This document shows, piece after piece, positions 35,016 through 43,998 of a stretch of DNA of 64,000 nt (within the stretch, counting starts at the first letter, position 1; each line of letters opens with the position of its first letter). The DNA comes from Hyphomicrobiales bacterium (GTDB lineage Bacteria > Pseudomonadota > Alphaproteobacteria > Rhizobiales > Rhizobiaceae). The position numbers and the translations under genes are program-made. The stretch spans positions 62,001 through 126,000 of the forward strand of contig UBYA01000002.1 of assembly GCA_900469615.1 (NCBI GenBank), in the 5' to 3' direction. The notes beneath the pieces were generated by a model. It saw nothing but the letters and a program-made list of their open reading frames with translations, did no database searches and was not told the origin of the DNA.

Positions 35016-35443
35016 GGCCGCACACTGCCTCTCGACGCCAGCTCGATCGAATAGGGCGAGGTGCTGGCCGTGACGAAAAGAGTCGATCGATCGGGCCCGC
35101 CGAAAGTGCAGTTCGAAATGACCTCCGGCACGACGATCTTGCCGAGCCGCGTTCCATCCGGTGCATAGACCTGGATGCCGTCGGCCGAACTCGTGAACAG
35201 GTTGCCATCGGCGTCCAGCCTGAAGCCATCGGACAGGCCGGGCTCGATGACCGCAAAGACGCGGCCATATCTCGGATACCGCCCGTCGACGACGTCGAAG
35301 CCGCTCCTGGTAACGGCGCCGTCTTCCCACCACACGGGGCCTTCGCTCCATATGGCATCCGTGCACGGGCGTTCGAGCGCGGCACCGGGCCGCGTGAGCG
35401 GCCTCATACGCGGATCCTCGATCAGCACCTTGTCGTCTTCCAT
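35012..35443 (-). CDS. SMP-30/gluconolactonase family protein with an internal in-frame deletion
   Basis: 143 aa from an ATG with GGGAG upstream. The N-terminal part (TDAIWSEGPVWWEDGA) is the first propeller blade of SMP-30 lactonases. It is followed directly by the last third (FDVVDGRYPRYGRVFAVIEP then GLSDGFRLDADGNLFTSSAD and CTFGGPDRSTLFVTASTS). Family members are about 290-300 aa, so roughly 140-150 central residues holding most metal ligands are missing, while the frame is kept. The protein is unlikely to be an active lactonase; it may be a recent deletion kept by translational coupling to the ATPase gene. Confidence 0.75.
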   Translation of the reverse strand: MEDDKVLIEDPRMRPLTRPGAALERPCTDAIWSEGPVWWEDGAVTRSGFDVVDGRYPRYGRVFAVIEPGLSDGFRLDADGNLFTSSADGIQVYAPDGTRLGKIVVPEVISNCTFGGPDRSTLFVTASTSPYSIELASRGSVRP

Positions 35444-35495
35444 GGCCTCACTCCCTTCCATGGCATGTCGCAAAGTCAGTATCTGCCGATTTCGG

Positions 35496-36509
35496 CTAGT
35501 GCGCCCTGCTTGCCATGCTGGCTGCAAGCAGAAGCGCCCGTTCGCTGGCATTCGGGTTGGCGATCCCTTTGCCCGCTATATCGTAGGCAGTGCCATGCGC
35601 GGGCGTGCAAACGGGAAACGGCAAGCCGCCGAGCATCGTCACGCCGCGGTCGAAGCCCATCATCTTCATCGCGATCTGCCCCTGATCGTGATACATCGTC
35701 AGGACGGCATTGAAACCTTCTTTCAAGGCGGTCAGGAAGACCGTATCGGCGGGATAGGGGCCCTTGACCGACATGCCGCGGCGCACGGCCTCTTCGACCG
35801 CAGGCGCGATGATGTCGATTTCCTCACGGCCGAAGCTTCCGCCGTCGCCTGCATGCGGATTGAGACCGGCAACGGCAATCTTCGGAGATTCGATCCCTGT
35901 CTTCCGCAGGCAATCGAAGGTGAGCGCGAGCTCGGCCAGGATCGCATCGACCGAGAGGCTCGGGGCGACCTGGGCAAGGGGAATATGCGATGTCACGCGC
36001 GCATTCCATACGTTCTCCAAGACGTTGAACTCTCTTGCCTTTCCGCTGAAGCCGATCACGTCGGAGATGAAGCGTATCTCGTCATCATAGCCATCATAGG
36101 CGTACCGCATTGCCTTTTTGTTGAACGGCGTGAAGCAAACGGCATCCGCCACGCCGTTTTTGGCGAGCGTCAAGGCGAAGGCGAAATTCTCGGTCGCGAA
36201 CCGGCCGCCAACGGGGGTCGCTTCACCGCGTACGATCGTATCGGGATCCAGATTTGCGAGATTGACGAAGACGGGACGAGCTGAGCTCGCACCAGGAAGC
36301 GCATCCGGCGCAACTTCCTCGAAGTCGAGGGCAAGCCCCGCCTCGTCCGCGCCGCGCTCGAGCACACGCCGATCGCCTATGACGATCAGCCGCATCGCCG
36401 CCTTGACTGGCTCCGAGATCATCAACCTCGCCGTCAGCTCGGGGCTTATGCCAGCCGGGTCTCCCATGGCAAGCGCTATGATGGGGCTGCCGTTCATTCC
36501 ACTCGACAT
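35496..36509 (-). CDS. PdxA-family dehydrogenase (PdxA2-like)
   Basis: 337 aa. Family blocks: IALAMGDPAGISPEL at the N-terminus, CFTPFNKKAMRYA, VAGLNPHAGDGGSFGREE, KGPYPADTVF and the metal/active-site MYHDQGQIAMK. PdxA oxidises 4-phosphohydroxy-L-threonine. PdxA2 paralogues in sugar operons oxidise 4-phospho-D-threonate or erythronate. The catabolic neighbourhood favours PdxA2, but no DUF1537 kinase that normally feeds it is in view. Start at 36509 (MSSGMNGS); the ATG at 36497 is an alternative. First gene of the leftward operon. Confidence 0.82.
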   Translation of the reverse strand: MSSGMNGSPIIALAMGDPAGISPELTARLMISEPVKAAMRLIVIGDRRVLERGADEAGLALDFEEVAPDALPGASSARPVFVNLANLDPDTIVRGEATPVGGRFATENFAFALTLAKNGVADAVCFTPFNKKAMRYAYDGYDDEIRFISDVIGFSGKAREFNVLENVWNARVTSHIPLAQVAPSLSVDAILAELALTFDCLRKTGIESPKIAVAGLNPHAGDGGSFGREEIDIIAPAVEEAVRRGMSVKGPYPADTVFLTALKEGFNAVLTMYHDQGQIAMKMMGFDRGVTMLGGLPFPVCTPAHGTAYDIAGKGIANPNASERALLLAASMASRAH

Positions 36510-36574
36510 CGGATTGCACCTGTCATTCGACTTCGGTGGGAGGCTAATTGGGAAACTTTGTGCCGTCAAGTATG

Positions 36575-36584
36575 TTGTATACAG
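36575..36584. promoter_or_regulatory. GTATAC-centred dyad upstream of the pdxA-like gene
   Basis: TTGTATACAG is a near palindrome 66 bases upstream of the pdxA-like start. GntR/FadR-type regulators often bind TTGTATACAA-like sites, but no GntR gene is in the neighbourhood, so this is only a candidate. Confidence 0.3.
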
Positions 36585-36788
36585 AACGCAGAATTTGGCG
36601 CGCCGCGCATGATCAGGCGAATTTTGGCGAAAAGTCCAACCATGGGCCGCGTTAACCGAACGAGCTTCGAGAGGAATCGGAGAAGACGCCGGACGGCTGC
36701 CGGGTGCGGGTTGTCGCTCTACCAACGGTGGCGCCCGATGCGCCCAGGTGATCTGCCGTAGGAGGCCGCTCTGGCTTCCGGCGTCGAT

Positions 36789-36803
36789 GGTCCAATATGG
36801 ACT
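36789..36803. promoter_or_regulatory. Palindromic operator, site A of three
   Basis: GGTCCA-ATA-TGGACT lies 77 bases before the ATG of the rightward transporter operon. Its arms match sites B (45761) and C (46208) almost exactly. A weaker relative, AGTCCA-N4-TGGGCC, lies at 36633-36648. The 371-base divergent spacer (36510-36880) holds these sites and no gene. Confidence 0.7.
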
Positions 36804-36880
36804 ATTTGCTTATGGGCTGCCCGGATTTCTGGTTTAGCTTCTCTTTCATCGCTCGGAGGCGCGATGCTTGGGAGGAAATC

Positions 36881-38389
36881 ATGGACAAAAGAGCCGTTCT
36901 GACGGTCAGAGACCTGCGCAAATCTTTCGGCGGAATCCAGGCGCTCAAAGGCGTCGACTTCGATCTTCAGGCCGGTGAGATCCACGCCCTGTGCGGAGAG
37001 AACGGTGCGGGGAAAAGTACCCTTGTGCGCATGATCGCCGGGCTGATGGCGCCGGATGCGGGCGAAATCCGCATCGACGGCGAACTCCTCAAGGCAGGCG
37101 AGCTCACCAGTCCGAAGCAGGTTTCCGTCGTCTATCAGGAATTGTCGATCATTCCGCACCTTTCCGTGCTCGACAACGTGCTCCTCGGAGATCCGGATAT
37201 TTCGCAGCTCTATTTTCGCAGGCGCTACACGGCGCGGGTGCGCGAAACGCTCGACCAGCTCGGCCTGGCAAATGTCCCGCTCGACATCGAAGCCGGCCGG
37301 CTCGCGATCGCAGAGCAGCAGCTTCTCGAAATCTGTCGAGCCGTCATGCGCGGTGCCCGGGTTCTGATCCTGGACGAACCGACGGCGAGCCTTTCCGACG
37401 CCGAGATCCAGCGCGTCTTCGAGACGGTGCGGTGGCTGCGCGGCCAGGGGACCGCGGTGATCTATATCAGCCACCGGCTGCCGGAAATCTTCGCGCTCAC
37501 CGATCGTGTCACCGTTTTCCGCAACGGTCAGCGCGTCATGACCAAGCCCACCGGCGAATGGACGAACGACGAGCTCGTCACCGAGATGATCGGCCGTGAG
37601 GTGTCGTCCGCGCATTCGATCCGCAACAGTGACGAACTTGCTGCTGCCGATACGGTGATCCGGCTCGCAGGTCTCGGCGTGCCCGGTAAGTTCCAGCCGG
37701 TCGATCTCTCTTTCCGCAAAGGCGAGATCGTCGGGCTCATCGGCCAGCTCGGCGCCGGCGCCAATGCGATGGTCGAAACGCTCGCCGGCCTCGAAAGACA
37801 TTATACGGGTTCGATCGGCATCGATGGACAGGCCGTGAACGTTACCTCGATTGCTGCGGCGACGCGTGCGGGCATCGCCTATGTCTCCGAGGATCGCGGC
37901 GGCAAGAGCCTCTTTCTCGGCGCTCCGATAGAGGTCAACCTGACCGCGGCGATCCTCGATCGCCTCAACCGTTTCGGCGTCCTGGCGCTTGCCGATGCCC
38001 GCCAGCGCGCCAACGATCTGGCGCGGCGGTTCCAGATCGATAGCCGGCGTCTGCCGCTCGCCGCGTCGACGCTTTCGGGCGGCAACCAGCAGAAGGTGGC
38101 GATTGCCAAATCCGTTGCGCTCGAACCGAAAGTCCTTGTGCTCAACGAGCCGACCCGGGGCGTGGATGTGGGCGCCCGAACCGAAATCTATCGTGAAATC
38201 CAGGCGCTTGCCCGCCAGGGACTGGTCGTCCTGTTCTTTTCGACGGACCTGGAAGAGATCCGCGAACTGTCGCAACGCGTGATCACGGTCTTCCGCGGCG
38301 AGATCGTCAATGACCTGCCGGTCGAAGAAACGACGATGGATTCCGTCCTCGGCGATGTCGTGCGCGGTCCTGTCAGGAGGGCAGCATGA
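36881..38389 (+). CDS. Sugar ABC transporter ATPase, tandem (RbsA-like)
   Basis: 502 aa. N half: Walker A CGENGAGKST (38-47), Walker B VLILDEPTASLS, switch YISHRLPEI. C half: degenerate Walker A GQLGAGANAM, signature LSGGNQQKVAIAK, Walker B VLVLNEPTRGVDVG. The start at 36881 has a perfect GGAGG upstream; an earlier in-frame ATG runs through the site A palindrome. First gene of a seven-gene rightward operon. Confidence 0.92.
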   Translation: MDKRAVLTVRDLRKSFGGIQALKGVDFDLQAGEIHALCGENGAGKSTLVRMIAGLMAPDAGEIRIDGELLKAGELTSPKQVSVVYQELSIIPHLSVLDNVLLGDPDISQLYFRRRYTARVRETLDQLGLANVPLDIEAGRLAIAEQQLLEICRAVMRGARVLILDEPTASLSDAEIQRVFETVRWLRGQGTAVIYISHRLPEIFALTDRVTVFRNGQRVMTKPTGEWTNDELVTEMIGREVSSAHSIRNSDELAAADTVIRLAGLGVPGKFQPVDLSFRKGEIVGLIGQLGAGANAMVETLAGLERHYTGSIGIDGQAVNVTSIAAATRAGIAYVSEDRGGKSLFLGAPIEVNLTAAILDRLNRFGVLALADARQRANDLARRFQIDSRRLPLAASTLSGGNQQKVAIAKSVALEPKVLVLNEPTRGVDVGARTEIYREIQALARQGLVVLFFSTDLEEIRELSQRVITVFRGEIVNDLPVEETTMDSVLGDVVRGPVRRAA

Positions 38390-39390
38390 GCAGCAAAAGC
38401 AATACGACGCGTGGAGGCACGGCCTTGACCGAATTCGACCTGAAGGCGCTCGGCGCCAGCCTTGTCCGGCCGGAGCGCATCCAGTCGACGGCCGTGTGGA
38501 TCGCCACCCTGCTTCTCGCCTTCTGGGCAACGCTGACCATTCCCGGCTTCTCGTCCAACGCCAATGTCTCCGCCATCATGTACTCGACATCGGCGGTCGG
38601 CATCGCGGCGGTGGGCATGGCGCTGATCACGCTCTCGGGAAATCTCTTCATGCTGTCGATGGGCGCAACGGCCGCCGTCTCGACCATCCTCTTCGCGTCC
38701 TTCCTTTATTTAGGCCTGCTCCCAAGCCTGGTCGTGGTGGTGATGATCGGTGCCCTGTTCGGATTTGCCCAGGGTCTCGCGGTCGGGCTCTTCCGAACCA
38801 ATCCGATCATCACCACGATCGCCATGGCTTCGATCATCACCGGCGCCGGCTCCTTCTATTCCGGGGGGCTGACCGTCGTGGGGCAGGGCGATGCGAGCTG
38901 GCTCGGCGTCGGTCGCACCCTCGGCCTGCCCAACCAGATCCTCCTCTTCCTGCTCGCCGCGGTCGTACTCGGCTTCGTCGTCGAACGGACCCGCTTCGGC
39001 CGGGAGCTGCGTCTGATCGGCCTCAATCCGAAGGCTGCTTCCTTCACCGGCCTTCGTGTGGAGCGTACCCTCGTTCTCGCCTATGTCTTCGCGGCCATGG
39101 CGGCGGCGTTTGCCGGAGCCCTCTACGGCTCCCAGGCCGCGCAGGGCAATCTGAAGCTCGGTGCGGGGCTGGATTTCGATGCCATCGCCGCCGTGCTCGT
39201 CGGCGGCGTGGCGATCAGGGGCGGCCAGGGGCGCGTGCTGGATGCCGCCATCGGCGCGGTCTTCCTCGCCATGATTTCCAATATCCTGCTGCTCAAGGGT
39301 CTCTCGCTGGAGATTCAGCTCATCGTCAAGGGGCTGGTGGTCATCGGCTCGGTCATCCTCGGCGCTCTTTCACTCGGTTTGCGGAGGTAG
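38386..39390 (+). CDS. Sugar ABC transporter permease 1 (RbsC-like)
   Basis: 334 aa with about nine to ten hydrophobic helices. The family blocks ALITLSGNLFMLSMGA, RFGRELRLIGLNPKAASFTG and AAVLVGGVAIRGGQGR are present. It overlaps the ATPase stop (ATGA). Together with the next gene it probably forms a heterodimeric membrane channel. The 42-residue N-terminal cytoplasmic tail is longer than usual. Confidence 0.9.
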   Translation: MSSKSNTTRGGTALTEFDLKALGASLVRPERIQSTAVWIATLLLAFWATLTIPGFSSNANVSAIMYSTSAVGIAAVGMALITLSGNLFMLSMGATAAVSTILFASFLYLGLLPSLVVVVMIGALFGFAQGLAVGLFRTNPIITTIAMASIITGAGSFYSGGLTVVGQGDASWLGVGRTLGLPNQILLFLLAAVVLGFVVERTRFGRELRLIGLNPKAASFTGLRVERTLVLAYVFAAMAAAFAGALYGSQAAQGNLKLGAGLDFDAIAAVLVGGVAIRGGQGRVLDAAIGAVFLAMISNILLLKGLSLEIQLIVKGLVVIGSVILGALSLGLRR

Positions 39391-39394
39391 GCCC

Positions 39395-40378
39395 ATGACG
39401 ACGCGCTACAAATCGAAGGTGGTCTCGGGCGCGACCCTTCTTCGCCTTGCTCTTCTGATCGCGCTGGTCGTGATCTTCGCCCTCTGGAATCCGGCCTTCA
39501 TCAGCGGCCGAAATCTCTACGCGCTGATGCAATCCTTCGCACTGCTGGGCATGGTCGCGCTCGGCCTGTCGCTGACGATGATCGCCGGAGAGTTCGATCT
39601 GAGCGTCGGCTCGATGGTCGCCGTGGGCGGTCTCCTGACCTTGGTGGCCGGTGGCGACAGCCTTCCCGGCGGCATGGGGGTGGCACTCGTCTTCGCGGTC
39701 CTGGTCGGCGGCGTGAACGCAATCGTCATCAGCCGCTTCAACGTCTCGTCGCTCGTCGTTACCGTCGGTTCGATGATGGCGCTCTCGGGATTCGCCTTCT
39801 GGCTTGCTGGCGGCAAAGTAATCAGCACGGATAATTTCGATCTCGGTTTTGCGCTCGACGATCCGGTTCTCGTCGTCTTTTCGGCACGCAGCCTGATCAC
39901 GCTTGCTGCCTTCGCACTTGTCGGCATCCTCATGCACTACACCCTCATGGGCCGCGATATCCGTGTGGTCGGCAGCAAGCGCCAGGTGGCCGCGGCCAGC
40001 GGCGCGAGAGTGGGGCGGTCGTTGCTGATCGTCTTCGTGCTTTCGGCCGTCGCCGCCGCGCTTGCCGGCAGCATGCTTGCGATGAGCCTTGCCAGCGCGG
40101 CGGCGACGACAGGCGGCAATCTGATGCTGCAGGCGGTCTCCGCCGCAATCGTCGGCGGCGTGGCGTTGTCCGGCGGTTCGGGGACGCCGGCGCATGTGCT
40201 GCTCGGATCGCTGATCCTGACGGTGATGAACAACGGGATGAGCCTGATCGGCATGGGCGCGACAGGCATCCTCTTCGCCAACGGCCTCGTATTGATGGGA
40301 ATCGTGCTGCTCGACGGTCAGTTGGGCGCATGGATGAGCGAGCGGCTCACAATGTTGCGGGCCGGGCATTCCGCTTAG
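39395..40378 (+). CDS. Sugar ABC transporter permease 2 (RbsC-like)
   Basis: 327 aa inner-membrane permease. Family blocks LTMIAGEFDLSVGSMVAVGG, MGRDIRVVGSKRQVAAASGA and AAIVGGVALSGGSGTPAH. It starts four bases after permease 1. The classic SxGxxDLSVGS motif is kept here but changed in permease 1 (SGNLFMLSMG), consistent with a heterodimer in which the two halves have diverged. Confidence 0.9.
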   Translation: MTTRYKSKVVSGATLLRLALLIALVVIFALWNPAFISGRNLYALMQSFALLGMVALGLSLTMIAGEFDLSVGSMVAVGGLLTLVAGGDSLPGGMGVALVFAVLVGGVNAIVISRFNVSSLVVTVGSMMALSGFAFWLAGGKVISTDNFDLGFALDDPVLVVFSARSLITLAAFALVGILMHYTLMGRDIRVVGSKRQVAAASGARVGRSLLIVFVLSAVAAALAGSMLAMSLASAAATTGGNLMLQAVSAAIVGGVALSGGSGTPAHVLLGSLILTVMNNGMSLIGMGATGILFANGLVLMGIVLLDGQLGAWMSERLTMLRAGHSA

Positions 40379-40467
40379 CGGAACCAACCGTACGACCTTC
40401 GTAAAATCACCGCCGGCGCAATCGGCGGGCAAGGAGGCGTGCAATCTTTAAACGGGAGGAAAGAGCA

Positions 40468-41445
40468 ATGAGGCTTTCAGGACTGACGAAACTGGTGATG
40501 GCAACGACGATGCTCGGTGCGCTGATGGTGCCGGCAATGGCGAGCGCCGCCGCCAAGGGATCGAAGGTGATCCTGCTGACGGTGACGGAGGAGTGTGAAT
40601 ATTGCGCTCTGCACCAGCGGGCCTTCAAGGAGGTCGCAGCCGCCGCCGGCATCGATCTGGAGGTGAAGATCACCAACTACGATGCCGCCGAACAGGCATC
40701 GCAGGTCGATCAGGCCATCGCGCAGAACCCAGCCGCCATCGTGCTGTGGCCGGCGGATTCGAGCGCCATCGTGCCTTCCCTGCGCAAGATCAAGCAGGCA
40801 GGCATTCCGCTTGTCATCACCAATTCCGAGCCTGACAAGAAGTATGCCGACTATTGGAACGTCTTCACCGGTCCCTCGGATCTCGGCAACGGCCAGTCCG
40901 CGGCCGAAGCCATGATCAAGGGTTTCGCCGAGAAGAAACTCGGCAGCGAAGGCAAGATCTTCATCGTCGAAGGCGTTCCGGGCACGCCGCCCCAGATTCT
41001 GCGCTCCAAGGGCTTCGAAGAGGTTCTTGGCCAAAAGGCTGGCGGCATCACCGTGGCCGGCAAGCAAAATGGCAACTGGGACCAGACCAAGGCCACGGAT
41101 GCCGCCGCTGCTCTCTTCACGCAGATCGGTCCCGAGGTGAAAGGCGTCTACGCCCAGGCCGACAATATGATGTCGGGTGTCATCGTGGCCGCGAAGCGCG
41201 CCGGAATCGATCCGGCAAAACTCGTGCTTGTCGGCTCCAACTGCTCGATCGAGGGCGTCAATCAGATCAAGGACGGCACGCAATATGCCACCGTCCTGCA
41301 ATCGCCCATCGACGACGGCAAGTATGCGGCAAAAGCCGTGGTCGATCTTCTCGACGGCAAGCCGGTCGAAAAAGAGATCTTCCTGCCGCACGAGATCATC
41401 ACCAAGGACAATATTTCCGAATGCGACGCCGCCATCGGCCGCTGA
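40468..41445 (+). CDS. Sugar ABC transporter substrate-binding protein (RbsB-like)
   Basis: 325 aa periplasmic type 1 binding protein. Signal peptide about 1-27 (VPAMASAAA). The ligand fold starts GSKVILLTVTEECEYCALHQ and includes NPAAIVLWPADSSAIVPSL, ITNSEPDKK and GVYAQADNMMSGVI. The CxxC (ECEYC) near the mature N-terminus is unusual and might form a disulphide. CGGGAGGAAAG precedes the ATG. It belongs with the preceding ATPase and two permeases. Confidence 0.88.
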   Translation: MRLSGLTKLVMATTMLGALMVPAMASAAAKGSKVILLTVTEECEYCALHQRAFKEVAAAAGIDLEVKITNYDAAEQASQVDQAIAQNPAAIVLWPADSSAIVPSLRKIKQAGIPLVITNSEPDKKYADYWNVFTGPSDLGNGQSAAEAMIKGFAEKKLGSEGKIFIVEGVPGTPPQILRSKGFEEVLGQKAGGITVAGKQNGNWDQTKATDAAAALFTQIGPEVKGVYAQADNMMSGVIVAAKRAGIDPAKLVLVGSNCSIEGVNQIKDGTQYATVLQSPIDDGKYAAKAVVDLLDGKPVEKEIFLPHEIITKDNISECDAAIGR

Positions 41446-41511
41446 ATTGAACCGGGGCACGGCGTCGAGCGCCGTGTCTCACCTCCCCAGATTTCAGAAA
41501 AGGAATATCCC

Positions 41512-42309
41512 ATGGCTTCGGAGCCAGTCTTCAACAATGCTCTTCCGGAACTCGTCGTTGTGTCCGGCACGGCCTCTGGTCTTGGAACCAACATCGCCCG
41601 CCTGCTGGCGGAAAGCGGCGTACGGACGATCGGCGTGGATCTGGCCCCGGCTCCGGAAATCCTTTCGAGCGATCTCTACTCTCACGTTCAGGGCGACGTA
41701 ACCGATGAGGCGACGTGGGAAGGCATCGTCGCGACGGTGAACAGCGAGGATCCCGGAACGGTCGGTCTGGTCACGTCCGCAGCCATGCTGAATGTCGGAA
41801 CAGTGCTCGAATTCGACAAGGCGGCCATGGAAAAGACCATGTCGGTAAACTTCATCGGAACAGCGCTTGCGTTCCGGGCGCTGCTGCCGCTGCTGATCGC
41901 GCGGGGCGGCGGTCCGATCGTCGCCGTCGCCAGCATCGACGCGACCTTTGCCGAGCAGCAGCTTGCCATCTATGCCGCCTCGAAAGGGGCAGTCCGCCAG
42001 CTGACGCGCACGGTTGCCATGGATCATGCCCGGCAGGGCGTGCGGGCAAACGTTCTGAGCCCGGGGCCGATGCTGGCCGGCCTGTTCGAGCGCCACATGA
42101 AGTCGGCCATCGATCCTGACCGCTTTCTCTCGACCCGCGCCAATCGCCAGCCCTCGGGTCGCATTCTCGATCCTGCGGAAGTCGCTCGTGCCGCGCTTTT
42201 CCTGCTGTCCGACGCCTCGACGGCGCTCAACGGCGCGGAAATCGTCGCCGATGGCGGGTTGACCACGAGCTTCGATTTCCGCACGGGCTCCGAAGGCGCA
42301 TCGGTGTGA
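41512..42309 (+). CDS. SDR family oxidoreductase
   Basis: 265 aa. Cofactor motif TASGLGTN near residue 20, SAAML where NAG is usual, catalytic Tyr and Lys in IYAASKGAV, and the ILDPAEVARAALFLLSDAST then GAEIVADGG C-terminal block. It probably oxidises a hydroxyl of the imported compound with NAD(P). It lies between the binding-protein gene and the isomerase gene. The substrate is unknown. Confidence 0.88.
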   Translation: MASEPVFNNALPELVVVSGTASGLGTNIARLLAESGVRTIGVDLAPAPEILSSDLYSHVQGDVTDEATWEGIVATVNSEDPGTVGLVTSAAMLNVGTVLEFDKAAMEKTMSVNFIGTALAFRALLPLLIARGGGPIVAVASIDATFAEQQLAIYAASKGAVRQLTRTVAMDHARQGVRANVLSPGPMLAGLFERHMKSAIDPDRFLSTRANRQPSGRILDPAEVARAALFLLSDASTALNGAEIVADGGLTTSFDFRTGSEGASV

Positions 42310-42319
42310 GGAGGATGTC

Positions 42320-43177
42320 ATGAGCAAGCCAATTGAACTCGTCGCCGCCTACTGGACCATCTCGGGCGATGTCTATCCGTTCGCCGAAAACGAAATCAGC
42401 CCCTTTTCCTTTGCCGAGCGCGTGGAGGCGGCGGCGAAGACCGGCTACAAGGGTGTCGGCCTTATCCATGCCGATCTTCAGGCCACGAGGGAGAAGATCG
42501 GCCTCAAGGAAATGCGCCGCATCCTCGATGCCAACGCCATGCCGCATGTCGAGCTGGAATTCATCACGCACTGGTTTGCCTCGGGCGAGCTGCGCATCGC
42601 TTCGGACAAAGTCCGCCGAGAACTCTTCGAAGCGGCGGAAGTGCTCGGAGCGCGCGATGTGAAGATTGCGCCGGAATTCGAGGCCGACGCAATCGACCTG
42701 CCGCATGTCACCGACAGCTTTGCCGCGATCTGCGGGGAAGCTGCACGTCATGGAACGAAGATCGCGCTCGAGGTCATGCCTTTTTCCAACGTGCGGACGC
42801 TGGAAACGGCGCGTGCCATCGTCGAGGGGGCAGCGCAGCCGAACGGCGGGCTGCTGCTCGATATCTGGCATATCGCCCGGGCGGGCATTCCTTACGAAGC
42901 CGTTGCCGGCATTCCGAAGCAATACGTCGTCTCGGTGGAGCTCGACGATGCCGATGAAACGGTCGTCGGCACGCTATGGGAAGACACGATCCATCAACGC
43001 CGGCTCTGCGGCGAGGGCGTGCTCAATCCGCCTGCCTTCATCGACGCGATCCGCGAAACCGGCTTCGACAGCTTCTACTCGGTGGAAGTGATCTCGACAA
43101 AACATCGCGTTTTGCCGCTCGAAGAGGCGGCACGTCGCTCGTTCGAAACCACGATGGCGCAATTTGCCGCAAAATAG
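42320..43177 (+). CDS. Sugar phosphate isomerase/epimerase (xylose-isomerase-like TIM barrel)
   Basis: 285 aa AP-endonuclease-2-fold enzyme. Blocks AAAKTGYKGVGLIHADL, ARHGTKIALEVMPFSNV (metal Glu), LLLDIWHIARAG (metal Asp/His) and FYSVEVIS (metal Glu) provide the expected divalent-metal site. It should isomerise or epimerise a sugar, keto acid or inosose in the pathway. Start is 10 bases after the SDR gene, with GAGGA upstream. Confidence 0.85.
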   Translation: MSKPIELVAAYWTISGDVYPFAENEISPFSFAERVEAAAKTGYKGVGLIHADLQATREKIGLKEMRRILDANAMPHVELEFITHWFASGELRIASDKVRRELFEAAEVLGARDVKIAPEFEADAIDLPHVTDSFAAICGEAARHGTKIALEVMPFSNVRTLETARAIVEGAAQPNGGLLLDIWHIARAGIPYEAVAGIPKQYVVSVELDDADETVVGTLWEDTIHQRRLCGEGVLNPPAFIDAIRETGFDSFYSVEVISTKHRVLPLEEAARRSFETTMAQFAAK

Positions 43178-43187
43178 GGAGGATCTC

Positions 43188-43994
43188 ATGGAAACCAATC
43201 TCAAAGGGAAGGCGGTCTTGATCACCGGCGCGGCCAAGGGCATCGGCCGCGAGACGGCCGTCGCCTTCGGTCGCGAAGGAAGCCGGGTCGCGCTCTTCGA
43301 TATCGACGAGACCGGGCTTGCCGAGACGGCGGCCGCCGTCGACGCGGCCGGGGGCAAAGCGACGACCATCAAGGCGGATCTCTCCTCCGCCGGGGATATC
43401 GAGGAAAAGGTGGCGGCGGCCATCGCCCATTTTGGCGGCGTGGTCGATGTGCTCGTCAACAACGTCGGCGCCGGAGCGGTGCGGACCTTCGACCAGCTGA
43501 CCGATGCGGACTGGGACAAGACCTTCTCGCTCAATTTCATGAGCTATGTGCGCATGACCCGCGCCGTCCTGCCGGTCATGCGCAAGCAGGGCCATGGCGC
43601 GATCATCAACAACGGCTCGGATCTGGCGCGACAGCCCGAAGGCGTACCGATCGACTACTCGGCATCGAAAGCGGCCGTGCTGGCGCTGACCAAGGGGCTT
43701 GCCCGCTCGGAAGGCGTCAACAACATCCGCATCAACGCCGTTGCGCCGGGGCCGATCTGGACGCCGTTCTGGACGCAGCCGGGCGGCTTTGCCGAAACCA
43801 TGGGCAAGTTCCACAACATGGAGCCGCAGAAGGCCGTCGAGCACGAAATGTCCTTGCGCCAGCTGCCGCTCGGTCGCCTCGGCAAGCCCGAGGAAGTGGC
43901 CAATGTCATCGTGTTCCTCGCCTCAGACCTTGCCTCCTTCGTCACGTCTTCCGTCTGGGGCGTCGACGGCGGCTCGATCCGGGCGATTGCCTGA
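43188..43994 (+). CDS. SDR family oxidoreductase
   Basis: 268 aa from the ATG with AGGGAGGAT upstream. Cofactor motif TGAAKGIG, NNVGAG, Ser in NNGSD, Tyr and Lys in IDYSASKAAVLAL, and RLGKPEEVANVIVFLASDLA at the C-terminus. It is complete and likely active, unlike the SDR at 11822. Second dehydrogenase of the operon, convergent with the fusion regulator gene four bases away. Confidence 0.9.
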   Translation: METNLKGKAVLITGAAKGIGRETAVAFGREGSRVALFDIDETGLAETAAAVDAAGGKATTIKADLSSAGDIEEKVAAAIAHFGGVVDVLVNNVGAGAVRTFDQLTDADWDKTFSLNFMSYVRMTRAVLPVMRKQGHGAIINNGSDLARQPEGVPIDYSASKAAVLALTKGLARSEGVNNIRINAVAPGPIWTPFWTQPGGFAETMGKFHNMEPQKAVEHEMSLRQLPLGRLGKPEEVANVIVFLASDLASFVTSSVWGVDGGSIRAIA

Positions 43995-43998
43995 CGGG

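Noticed and set aside
36719..38530. 603-codon open frame on the minus strand
   Set aside because: It lies opposite the RbsA-like ATPase with both Walker motifs; no recognisable domain in the antisense frame.
40401..40440. CCGCCG/CGGCGG small hairpin before the binding-protein gene
   Set aside because: The 6-bp stem is short and GC-rich chance stems are common here; no T-run and no known riboswitch pattern.
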